Below are positions 23,382 to 33,674 of a DNA stretch of 64,000 bases, piece by piece. Both the position numbers and the translations under genes were made by a program. Position 1 is the first letter of the stretch. The number at the start of each line of letters is the position of its first letter. Below the pieces are notes generated by a model that was not told the origin of the DNA, searched no databases, and saw nothing but the letters and a program-made list of their open reading frames with translations. The DNA lies in contig JAPEIS010000001.1 of NCBI GenBank assembly GCA_029531795.1, positions 3,534,001-3,598,000 on the forward strand. The letters run 5' to 3'. This stretch comes from Sclerotinia nivalis (Eukaryota > Ascomycota > Leotiomycetes > Helotiales > Sclerotiniaceae).

Positions 23382-24760
23382 CAGTAACCGTGCACTTATA
23401 CTAGCCGAAACGCATCTTTTTTCGAAAACGACGCGTTTCCTTCAATATTATTATTATTATTTTCATAAATTATACTACTACAACATAAGCCATTAAGGTC
23501 AATTAGCAATAATAATATTCCCCGAATGCATTTAAGTCTATACGATCGCGAAAGAATAATAGAGAGACTTGAAAGGGATAATAAAGTTATCGAAATTGTC
23601 AAGATCTATAAAATCCTCCATTCCACCATATCCTATACTCGAAAAATGGATCAATTGCGTAACGATAGCAAATTTATAAAACGAAAAACTCGAAAGAAAT
23701 CATATACCGAACGAAATGAATGATATCTACTATATTATATATGATTATTTCCGAAATCGATTTATAAAGAGACAAAATTAGTATATAGATTGGATTATAA
23801 TATTACTACTATTAAGAAGATTTTGAAGGAGAATAGTATAGTCAATTGGAGAACTAGAAAGAGGCCTGAACTTACAGAAGAACATACGATTAAAAGGCTA
23901 GCATAATACTTAGCTCATAAAGAATGGATAGCAGAGGAATAAAGCTTAATCTTTTAATCGAACGAATGTTTTATAAAGCGGAGAAAGAATAAAAAACAGA
24001 AATAAATCTTTTGCTTTCCTTTTCAAAAATGAAAGCGGGATATAATTCAAATTTATTCTTCAAAGAAGAATATGAAGGTTATAATATAGAGAGGCTTTTG
24101 TGATACCGGAAGAAACAAGCTTTATATTATGGATAGGGATTTCGAGAGTGCAAAGTTCGGATATAATATCAATTCTTATCTCGAGGTCCTTAATAATGAA
24201 TTAGCTTCATATTGAGTAGGATTGAACGAGGGGTATTCTTTTATTCAAGATAATGCTCTTATATATCGTGTTTGTAAGGTATTAAAGTGGTTTCGGATTA
24301 GGAGTATTCCTTTTGTCGAATTATGATCTCTTTATAGCCCCGATCTGAATTCTATAGAACATATTTGGTGGTATTTAAAAGTATACCTTTTCGAGATGTT
24401 TCCTGATATCGTTATAGATAAAAGCACTTCGGAATATACTAGGCAAAGGTTAGAGAGTGCTTTACAAGCAGCTTGGAATACATTGGATGAAAAGTTATTC
24501 AATAAATTGGGAACTAGTATATCGAGTAGAATAGAGGCCTGTATCGTAGCTAAAAACTGGTATATTAAATATTGAAGAATTGAATTGAATTACAAAAGAA
24601 AAACCTTATTTTATCAAAGTATATATTTAAGATCTTTAATATATTCAAATTTAGTATTAAAATATTGAATGGTTGATTTAATAATTAAGATTGAATATAG
24701 ATTGATTGATAAATGATTCCGGGTAAAATCCGGCCGTCAAGTATAAGTGGTCTAGTTCTG
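23382..24760 (+). mobile_element. Tc1/mariner-like transposon, copy A
   Basis: A 1379-bp element with ends CAGTAACCGTGCACTTATAC and its counterpart ...AAGTATAAGTGGTCTAGTTCTG, flanked by TA at 23380-23381 and 24761-24762. Two other copies of the same length occur at 28111-29489 and, interrupted, at 41641-51075. The two ends are only partly complementary to each other after the first 20 bp. Confidence 0.9.
23526..24575 (+). pseudogene. Tc1/mariner-like transposase, decayed (copy A)
   Basis: The frame starts MHLSLYDRERIIERLERDNK, an N-terminal HTH typical of IS630/Tc1 proteins, and ends near 24575 with IEACIVAKNWYIKY. The catalytic core shows FIQDNALIY (second Asp) and YSPDLNSIEHIWWYLK-like sequence (third acidic residue, Glu). 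The NAPIH box is partly mutated and several stops are present. Copy B has the same region open, confirming the reading. Confidence 0.87.
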
Positions 24761-25389
24761 TATATCACAAAAGACAAAAGATTTTTAATATCGTTGAAAA
24801 GATTCGAATATAGTAAACAGAGTAGTTTATATTCATTATTTATAGATTTGTATTCAATAGTAATATTAGTTAAAACTATTTCTAAGTTTCTAATAAATAC
24901 GATTTCGAAAAAAGTAATGAAAGAATTAAAGAAAGAGTTAAAAGGATAACTAAAGGAAGAGTATTATAAATCTATTAATCTATACTTCAGCTTATATCAA
25001 TTGAGGATCTACTTGCTCAACTTTTGCTATCTTATTTTCTATCAGCTCAATCTATACTAGCCCAATCTTTATTAATTCAATCTTTGCTGTAACATTTATT
25101 GAAGTCTCTATTAATTGAGTATCTATTAATTGAACATTTGATACTTGCTCCTTTTTTTTTTTAAGAAATAATATTAATAGATCTTATAATTGTATAAAAG
25201 AATGAAGTAGATATATATCTTTTTATTATTATTATTGATATAAAGGATTTCCGATTATTATAAAATATTAATATAAACTAAAAAGAATAAAGTAGATATA
25301 TACCTTTTCGCTATTGTTGTTAATATAAGAGATCTTCGATTGTTATAAAGTATTAATATAAACTCAAAAGAATAAAGTAGATATATACC

Positions 25390-25601
25390 TGTTGATATCA
25401 ATTGATAAGATTCAAAGTGTAAAGTATTTTAGTCTATTTGATAAAACTTGTTTCTTGATTATCACTATTCTATATTGAAAGAACGAGCTCCTTAAATATA
25501 TATTGAAGGAGCTCGTACAGCCCCTCATGATCACATGATCTAATACGATTATATGATTTAACTGCGGTTCTCTTCATAATCATATGATCGTGATCCCGAC
25601 A
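25390..25601 (-). repeat. LTR of the Copia-1 family with internal hairpin
   Basis: About 212 bp, TG at 25390 and CA at 25601 on the plus strand, collinear with 57166-57372, the LTR next to the Copia pol gene. Both contain a strong hairpin, ACGAGCTCCTT-loop-AAGGAGCTCGT. The flanks ATACC and ATAAT do not match, so a clean solo LTR is not proven. It abuts the Gypsy-2 tandem repeats. Confidence 0.75.
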
Positions 25602-26209
25602 ATAATATATACACAATATTGAGTTTCGTTCGTTAATGAAATGATACATAATTCGAATCGTTCGATAATTAATAGTTATTATAAACTAACTTTAGATTCG
25701 ATTCTATTACTAAGTTTGATAATAAGATTGATGAATCTTGGTATATAAGTATTCTGATTCGAAGTATTATTGATATAGGAATATAATCTTGATTAATTAA
25801 ATCGGCTTTTTGAAGAATAAGAATCCTGATTTCTATATGGATCTTTACTTTCCGAAAGAAAAGGAGAACTATCGAAGGGATCTGGATTATCAAATCGAGC
25901 AATCGATTATTTCTTTTTTTGGCTTTATAATCTTCTAATTCATTTGAGTAAAGCTTTGTTGTTTTCAATAAAGGAAATGAAGAGAGTTCTAAATGCTATT
26001 ATTAATCAGGATATCTATATAAGTATCATTTAGAGTTCGAAAGAAGATTATATTATTATAAAACTTGTTGTTATTAAAGTTTTCAATTAATAATTCTTTA
26101 TTTTTGATTTTATAGAGATTGTTATAAATTCAAGATCATTGAATACAGATCTTTTAATAATGATAGAGAATCAAAAAGATCGATAGAAGTATTTGAAATT
26201 TCGGTTGTA
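25602..26209. other. Unassigned AT-rich DNA
   Basis: Contains an open minus-strand stretch 25968-25669 of 99 codons rich in Ile/Leu. It resembles decayed transposon coding sequence, but no motif is recognisable. Confidence 0.4.
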
Positions 26210-26868
26210 AGTCTAGTACCCTACTTTCGGGCCACCCCCTCTTTTGGGCCACCGTTACCACCAAAATTAACGATTTTTCGATTTTATAACTCCACGAAAA
26301 ATCAATATAATCAATTGAGATTTAAATTATAAGTTCTTTATATAGTTATTGATTAATATTGAAAATATTAGAATTTTCGCGATTTCTTATAAAAAGTTAT
26401 TAATATTTAAAATTTCAAAGTTTTAATTTATATGTGATTTTGTGACAACTTTTTAATCAATTTGTTAACGAATTTTATAAATCTAAATAAATCAATAATT
26501 ACAAATTATAATACTATTAAATAATATATTTTTGAAAACTTTAAAGATCAAAGAATCATTTAAATTTTATAATTTATTTTTAATTATTTTTGTTAAAAAG
26601 TTATTTAAAATTTCAAAAAAAATGAAATTTGTATAGGATTTATATACAAATCGAAAATCGAAATTTCAATATTTTATTTTCAACGATTCAAATTGTATAA
26701 TATATTTCTAAATTCCTGATTCTATATATAATTATATAAGAAATCTATAATTAAAATTTCAATTAATTATATTAATTATTGATAGAGTTATTAATAGGTC
26801 AAAATCGTGATTTTTGGTGTAAATGGGTGGCCCAAAAGAGGGGTGGCCCGAAAGTAGAGTACTAGACT
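26210..26868. mobile_element. Palindromic pogo-type MITE A
   Basis: A 659-bp element with about 44-bp terminal inverted repeats starting AGTCTAGTACCCTACTTTCG, the same as the Fot1 copies, and TA at 26208-26209 and 26869-26870. It has no coding capacity. The inverted similarity continues toward the centre with mismatches (for example ACCAAAATTAACGATTTT near 26270 against its complement near 26810), so the whole element is a fold-back. It would be mobilised in trans by the Fot1 transposase. Confidence 0.85.
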
Positions 26869-27018
26869 TATATATTAGTATCTTTTTTTTATTAATAATA
26901 ATATTATCAAATCCTGTATTTGTATTTTCTTTGAAAATCAATTGAAATGCTTAAAGGGATGAAGAGGGCTCTTTAAAGTAAGTATTCTAAAATTGTTCGG
27001 ATTGTATAAAAGGTAGTA

Positions 27019-27820
27019 AGTCAACTACCCCACAAGTGGGCCACCCCTCTTATGGGCCACCCTTTTACATCAAAAACTACGATCTTTATTTATTAATAAC
27101 TTTTTAATAAATTGATTCTATTAATTAAAATTTTATATATAGATTCTTTATATAGATATCAATGAATTCTAGAAGTTTCAGATTTTTCGAATTTTCTTTC
27201 ATTGAAATATTTAAGATTGAAAATTCGATTCTAATTCATATATAATTTTGTATACAAATTGAAAAACATCAAAATTTTGAATAACTTTTCAATAAAAATT
27301 ATTAAAAATAAAATATAAATTTTTTTGGAATCTTTGAATTAAATTTCATAAAAAGAATCAAACTTTTGAATTTTAAAAGTTATAAATAAGATTTTATTAA
27401 AAATGTCACGGTTTTTAATCCCTGTAAAATCTAAAAATATAAATAAAATCTTATTTATAAATTCTAAAATTCAAAAATTTACTCTTTTTTATAGAATTCA
27501 ATTCAAAGATTTCAAAAAAATTAATAATTTATTTTTAATTATTTTGTTGAAAATCTATTGAAGATTTTTAGATTTTTTTATTTTGTATATGATTTATATA
27601 CAAATTAAAATTCGAAAATTCAACTTTAAATATCTTGATGAAAAAAATTATAAAAAATCTGAAATTTTCAAAATTTACTATTATATAAGTATTAAATCTA
27701 TATTAAAAATTTCAGAAAATTATATTCATAAATAAGAAAGTTAAAAATGGAAATTTTTATAATTTTAGATATAAAAAGGTGGCCTATAAGAGGGGTGGCC
27801 CACTTGTGAGGTAGTTGACT
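27019..27820. mobile_element. Palindromic pogo-type MITE B
   Basis: An 802-bp element with ends AGTCAACTACCCCACAAGTG and TA at 27017-27018 and 27821-27822. The two halves are near-complete inverse complements around a centre at about 27405-27440; TTATAAATAAGATTTTATT on the left mirrors AATAAAATCTTATTTATAA on the right. The terminal 40 bp are related to, but distinct from, MITE A and Fot1, implying a second pogo-type partner. No frame is present. Confidence 0.85.
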
Positions 27821-27822
27821 TA

Positions 27823-28110
27823 TTCGATATATAATAAAGATATTGATAGACTTTCAAAAAGAGATTTATTTTTGTTGATTAGATCGGAATAAATCTTTTT
27901 CGTATAAATAAAACATTCATAAAGTTTATCTAGAAAAGAATTATTGGAATAAGATATTATTTGAAAGATTATTAAATAATCAAACGTTTATAATAAATTG
28001 TAAATAATATAATATATAAAAGTTATATAAAAACTGAATTAATAAAATCAATTATATTCCTTAGAATCTACAATTAAAAAACTACGGTTTGTAAAGAGCA
28101 ATTGTATATA
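27823..28110. other. Unassigned AT-rich DNA between MITE B and mariner copy B
   Basis: About 290 bp without frame or repeat that I can identify. Confidence 0.4.
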
Positions 28111-29489
28111 CAGTACTAGACCACTTATACTTGACGGCCGGATTTTACCCGGAATTATTTATCAATCAACCTATATTCAATCTTAATTATTAAATCAACC
28201 ATTCAATATTTTAATATTAAATTTGAATATATTAAACATTTTAATATATACTTTGATAAAATAAGATTTTTCTTTTTGTAATTCATTTCAATTCTTCAAT
28301 ATTTAGTATGCCAGCCTTCAGCCGCGATACAGGCCTCTATTCTACTCGACATACTAGCTCCCAATTTATTGAATAACTTTTCATCCAATATATCCTAAAC
28401 TGTTTGTAAAGCATTCTTTAATCTTTACTTAATATATTCCGAAGTGCTTTTATCTACAGCGATATCAAGAAATATCTCGAAAAGGCGTACTTTTAAATGC
28501 CACCAAATATACTCTATAGGATTCAGATCAGGGTTATAAGGAAACCATAATTCGACAAGAGGAATGCTCTTAATCCGAAACCATTCTAATACCTTACGAG
28601 CACAATATATAGGAGCATTATCTTGCATAAAAGAATACCCCTTATCCAATCCTATCCAATATAAAGCTAACTCACTATTAAAGATCTCAAGATAAGAATT
28701 AGCACTATATCCGAACTTTGCACTCTCGAAATCCCTATCTATAATATAAAGCTTGCTTCTTCCGATATCACAAAAGCCTCCCCATACTATAACCTTCATA
28801 TTCTTTTTTGAAGAATAAATTTGAACCATATTCCGCTTCCATTTTTGAGAAGAAGAGCGAAAGATCCATTCCTGTTTTTTACCCTTTCTCTGCTCTACAA
28901 AGCACTCGTCCGACTAGAAGATTAAGCCCCATTCCTCCGCTGTCCACCCTTTATGAGCTAGACACCATACTGGCCTTTTAATCGCATGTTCTTCTATAAG
29001 TTCAGGCCTCTTTCTAGCTCTCCAATTGGCTATACCATTCTCTTTCAAAATCCTCTTAATGATAATAATACTACAATCCAATCTACATACTAATTTTGTC
29101 TCTTTATAAATCGATTTCGGAAATAATCGTATATAATATAACAGATATCGTTTATCTCATTTGATATATAATTTCTTTCGAGTTTTTCGCTTTATAGATT
29201 CGCTATCGTTGCGCAATTGATCCATTTTTCGAGTATAGGATATAATGGAATAGGGGATTTTATAGATCTTAACAATTTCGACCACTTTACTACCCCCCTC
29301 AAGCCTCCCTATTATTCTTCCGCGATCGTATGGGCTTAAATGCATTCGGGGAACATTATTATTGCTAATTGACCTTAATGGCCTATGTTGTGGTAGCATA
29401 ATTTATGAAAATAATAATAATAATATTGAAGGAAACGCGTCGTTTTCGAAAAAAGACGCGTTTCGGCTAGTATAAGTGCACGGTTACTG
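28111..29489 (-). mobile_element. Tc1/mariner-like transposon, copy B
   Basis: A 1379-bp full-length copy in reverse orientation, ends CAGTACTAGACCACTTATAC (left) and ...CACGGTTACTG (right), with TA at 28109-28110 and 29490-29491. It is the least mutated of the three copies. The Ginger-like element begins three bases after the right-hand TA. Confidence 0.92.
28296..29345 (-). pseudogene. Tc1/mariner-like transposase (copy B), lightly damaged
   Basis: Starts MHLSPYDRGRIIGRLEGGSK at 29345. The catalytic half 28829-28425 is open over 134 codons and shows VIVWGGFCDIGRSKLYI, YSFMQDNAPIY (Asp) and WFPYNPDLNPIEYIWWHLK (Glu), the DDE boxes of Tc1/IS630 enzymes. The first catalytic Asp, expected near 28915 in an FSDE-like box, falls in a damaged stretch. 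Stops near 29155, 28930 and 28395 inactivate it. Confidence 0.88.
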
Positions 29490-29493
29490 TATA

Positions 29494-32400
29494 TGTTCCG
29501 GGGCATTGGCCAATTTCGGGATTCGCCAATCAACGTAGTGCATTGGCCAATAAACTATATTTTTGAATGAACTAGCTCATTGCCTAATGTATTTAGTTCA
29601 GGTAATAATGAGGCTATTCGCAAATAGGCTAGTTCATTCGTAAATACCTTAAAACCTGCTATATTATAATATATCATTATTCTCTGTATTCTTTTTATTC
29701 AATTGATATTTTATAATCGTTTTATATCTTTTATAAGATAATTTATTCATTTATTCATTCAAAATATCAGAAAACATTACTTTCCAAGAGCAAAATGCTT
29801 TTATCAATTCTGGTTTTGAGTCCTTTCCTGAAAATATTCGAATGGAATTCAAAGATATGATCAATGGTATAGATTATAAATCCAAAGAACAGTTAGAATC
29901 TTATATATAGTATAAAATGAAGGTTTACCTTGAAGATCCTATTCTTAAAGCTTCAAATCAAGTAGAGCGAAATATTAAATTCGCTGTTAATCAAAAATAT
30001 GAGCTTCAAAATGGTCGATTATTCCGAAAAGCCTATGGACGATACTTTGTTTGATACGTTGTATCTAATAATGAGGCTTTTGATATTATTAAATCAGTAT
30101 ATCTTCGATTGAATTATTGTGGCCGGGATAAGCTTTATTATGAGGTTAGTTCAGAATATTATAGTATCAATAATAAAGAATACGGTTGGGTTGTATAGTA
30201 CTGTCGCTATTGTACTCTGAATAGAGTATAGGCCTCAAAAAAGCCTTTACAGTTAATTGAGGTTTCTTAAATTTGGAAGAGAGTTCAGATTGATTTTATT
30301 GATCAAAGATATTCTTCAGATGGTAAATATGCTTAGATATTGTATATTAAAGATTATTACAGCAAGTATATATAGTTATATGCTTTAAAAAGCAAGTATG
30401 CCGAAGGTATTGTAGATTGTCTCTCTATTTTTATAATGGCTTTTTATCCAATGGCTATTCTTCAATGTGATAATGGGAAGGAGTTTAAAGGTATGATTTT
30501 TTTCATTATGCTTACCCAGGCAGGCTAAATCCTTTTCTTTATTTTCTTTTTTTGAAAGGATATTATATCTATTATACAAATCGTGATATGTCTGAGTTAT
30601 TATACTAATCGTGACATTTTGCAGGTGTGGTCCTAATTTTACTTTGCAAATATGGTATCAAATTTATAAATAGAGCTTTTCGAACCCCTCAAATGCAAGG
30701 ACTTGTAAAGCAAGCAAATGGAGTAATAGAAACGAAGTTAGCCGTATAGAAAGTTGATAATAATTCGATTGAATGGGTATAGGTTTTACCGGAAATATCG
30801 ATGTCGATTAACAAGCAGTACTATTCCAATATCAAGGTTTGCTTTTGGGAAGTGGTTTTTAGAGATTGTATACCTTCTAAATGATTAAATTCTGAGGAAA
30901 GACTATTAGAGGCAGATATTGAATGTGAGGGGGGAGGGTTTTTGTTTGAAAAAGATTTCGATTCCGAAGTTGTTTTAGCTATTTCAATTACTATATTACC
31001 TCCATTTCCTTCAATAAATCCATCATTACCTTCGATATTTTCGATATCATTTTCAAAAACAAATTTACCTATATCGAAAAACAATACAAATCAATTATTC
31101 GATATTTTAACAAAACCTTTCTTGGATTCTCAATTTAAAAAGAAACGCATTATTACAACAACAACCAAATTCCCAAAAAAACAATTTCATTTTAAAAAGG
31201 TTCTTTTAATATATGATTTTCTTTTTTTGAAAGATATAAATACTATAAAGACCTTAAAACCGATTCCTGATAGACAATTTGATTACAAAGATTCAGAAGA
31301 TAAAACTATAAACCTCTCTCAACTTTATTCTAATAGTGTTTTTCAATAGCCTAATTATCTCATTACCCTATACTCAACCCCGCTATTAAAGATTGTTACT
31401 CTTATTCCAAAAAACTTTCAAGCCGATTTCCAACCCGATATTCCTTTTCAAAACAAAACTATTCACAAAAAACCTTTAAAAGGTATTACGGATCCTATTC
31501 TTCAACGTATTCGATTTGAAACTATCAAAAGTCGAGATCGAATAAATACAAAATATACAAAAAACTATCAAATCAACGAATTTGCTCAAAATGATATAAT
31601 TACATTAACTATACCTAAAAGTACTAAGGTCAACACTGATAATAAAAGGATATATACTCGAATTATTGTACAAGAGCACCCTCATAAATACCGGATTCAA
31701 ACTGAATATAGTATTTTGAAAGCTTTGATCCCTACTCGAAAACTTAATGAAATACCCCCCTCTATTGCTAATAGTATTACCATTAATAGCCCTAACACTT
31801 CTATTCTTTTAAACACTGTAACTAAAAAAGCATCAACAACAATGAGAATCTCTATCTCCTGTAAATGTAAGACTAAATGTCATACAAATCGATACAATTA
31901 CTTCAAGAATAAGCAAAAATATTCAGTTTATTACTATACAGATGATGATTTTGATTATAGTTTTTTTACTAATTTATCATTAAAAACAAAAAAGGCATTG
32001 TTATTGAAGGAAAAGGATAATAATGAGATTAATAATAACAACAACGAGATTGAAAATAAAGGCAACAATGAGATTATAGCTTCACCTCTACGTAGAAGGA
32101 ACAAACGACAGCGAATTGATATATAAAGGGGTAATATTAGTATATTTACTAGTTCATTTGCAAATGAACTAATATATTGAATAATTTATTTTTGTATGAA
32201 CATAGTTCATTCGTAAATATCCTAGCCCATTTGTGAATAACCTCATTATTACCTGAACTAGGTGCATTGGGCAATGAGCTAGTTCATTCAAAAATGCAGT
32301 TTATTAGCCAATATACTAGTTTATTGACCAATAAACTAGCTCATTTACCAATCAACGTAGTTGATTGGCGAATCCCCATATTGGCCAATGCCCCGGAACA
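29494..32400 (+). mobile_element. Ginger-like (Gypsy-integrase-related) DNA transposon, full-length
   Basis: A 2907-bp element with long terminal inverted repeats starting TGTTCCGGGGCATTGGCCAA and an exact 4-bp duplication TATA (29490-29493, 32401-32404). There is no LTR, no RT and no polypurine tract. It carries one transposase gene with a spliceosomal intron. A deleted relative is at 5842-6844. TGT/ACA ends, 4-bp duplication and an integrase with its own HHCC domain match the published description of Ginger transposons. Confidence 0.85.
29764..32126 (+). pseudogene. Ginger-like transposase: HHCC zinc domain, integrase DDE core, Cys-rich C-terminus
   Basis: The start codon position reads ATA, against ATG in the short copy. 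The HHCC domain lies at about 30070-30210. The integrase core follows: VQIDFIDQRYSSDGKYA (first Asp) and AILQCDNGKEFK (second Asp). A 134-bp GT/AG intron comes next, 30491-30624, with TACTAATC as a branch-like site. After it come YGIKFINRAFRTPQMQGL and KQANG, where the catalytic Glu has become Lys, a G-to-A change. A long C-terminal part includes RRDRIN/YQINEF-type sequence and a Cys/His array near 31850-31945 (CKCKTKCHTNRYNYFKNKQK) that resembles a CXC zinc domain with some Cys changed to Tyr. The end is basic (RRRNKRQRIDI). Several stops make it inactive. Confidence 0.82.
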
Positions 32401-32799
32401 TATATACTAACTGTAGATATATAATTGATCGTATATATGACAATGGGTCATATGGATCCGTACCAGATTCGTGATATTACTCTCAAATAAATGAAATCAA
32501 TCTATCAATTGAAATCATTGTTTAATATATTAATACTATTCGAAAAGCTATAAAGGAGATACAAAAGATTCAAACGGAATATTAAGTATAAAAAGTATTA
32601 AAATAATAAAACGAATCTTCTACTTCAAAAGTTTATATATTATTTATCACATCTGCAAAATATCTACAAAGACAACGATAGGATATTTAGTTAATCTGGT
32701 TAATATATATTAACTAGGATAACAATAGAATAATAGATTAAAGACTTCGATAACAATATAACAACAGCGATAATAGATTTAGAGTTTCGACAAAAGCTT
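32401..32799. other. AT-rich DNA right of the Ginger element
   Basis: Weak Gln/Lys-rich coding traces near 32480-32680 recall the Gypsy-2 gag but are too decayed to assign. Confidence 0.3.
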
Positions 32800-33087
32800 A
32801 ACAATAACGATAATATGATTTCGTATAAAAATAAAATTGTAATAACAAATATAATATGATTTTGTATATAAATAAAACTAGAACAATAATAGTAATATGA
32901 TTTCGTGTATAAATAAAATCAGGACAATAATGATAATATGATTTCGTATATAGATAAAACTGAGATAATAATGATAATATGATTTCGTATATAAATAAAA
33001 CTGGAATAACAATAATAATATGATTTCGCGTATAGATAAAACTGGGATAATAGTAATAATATGATTTCGTGTATAAATAAAACCAGG
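32800..33087. repeat. Tandem array of seven 41-bp units
   Basis: Each unit contains AATATGATTTCGTRTATARA, then TAAAACT and an ACAATAATGAT-like spacer, repeated seven times with few changes. It lies 590 bp upstream of the hydrolase start codon. Confidence 0.88.
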
Positions 33088-33674
33088 ATAAAAATCAAGA
33101 AATACTTGAATAGTATATTTATATATATTTAATAGATATATATTATATATTTTAGTATAGCAGATTAATATATATAATAATAGTTGTATAATTATATTTT
33201 AGTACTATTTGATGAAAATATTATTATTATAGATGAAAATGAATAAAACCCAATATAAAACTACTAATAATGATTTTATCTTCAATACAAAAAATATAAC
33301 TATTATATTACAAAATCAATCTAAATTAAAAAAGAATTATTTCCTTATATTTTGTTTATTCATTCTTTAATCTATAATTTCTATTCTTCAATTTCTAATC
33401 CGTTTTCTATTAGTCTTTTATAATATAGTTCTAATTGAAGTTTTCTTTTTCCTTTTAGGGGGGATGAGAACGGTGATTGGTTTGAGGCATCCTTGGTTTA
33501 GCGGGATGTCTTCGCTTATCGTTCTACTGATTCGAAAGTTGGTGCAAAAGGCGAATACCCATCATAGATACTTCTTCACACTGCCACCGCTGTGCCTTAC
33601 GACACTGTCTTCGCTCCGCTTCTCCTGAATTACTCATTCATCTATTATCTTGGTACGAGCCTCCATACGTCAAC
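33088..33674. other. Upstream region of the hydrolase gene
   Basis: AT-rich up to about 33455, where composition changes abruptly to neutral DNA at GGGGGGATGAG. The final 220 bp, pyrimidine-rich before the ATG, is the likely promoter and 5' leader. No element ends could be found at the composition boundary. Confidence 0.5.

Larger units (their letters stand above)
18293..25389 (-). mobile_element. Gypsy-2 copy 2 (chromodomain Ty3/Gypsy), RIP-degraded, with nested mariner
   Basis: Reading the minus strand from 25389: tandem repeats, gag-like block, non-coding segment, reverse transcriptase, RNase H region, integrase, chromodomain-like C-terminus, polypurine run and 3' LTR. The mariner-like insertion 23382-24760 splits the gag region and its removal restores continuity with copy 1. 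A plus-strand fragment of the same family lies at 62761-63708. The upstream end is replaced by an LTR of another family at 25390. Confidence 0.75.
22880..25389 (-). pseudogene. Gypsy-2 gag-like remnant (copy 2), split by mariner
   Basis: The segments 23379-22880 and 25189-24763 are the reverse homologue of 7600-8490. They include the coiled-coil-like Gln/Glu-rich stretch near 24960-25140 and the block ending in an ENVDDLLEKL-like tail near 22890. About two units of the 83-bp array follow at 25190-25389. Function is inferred only from position. Confidence 0.5.
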
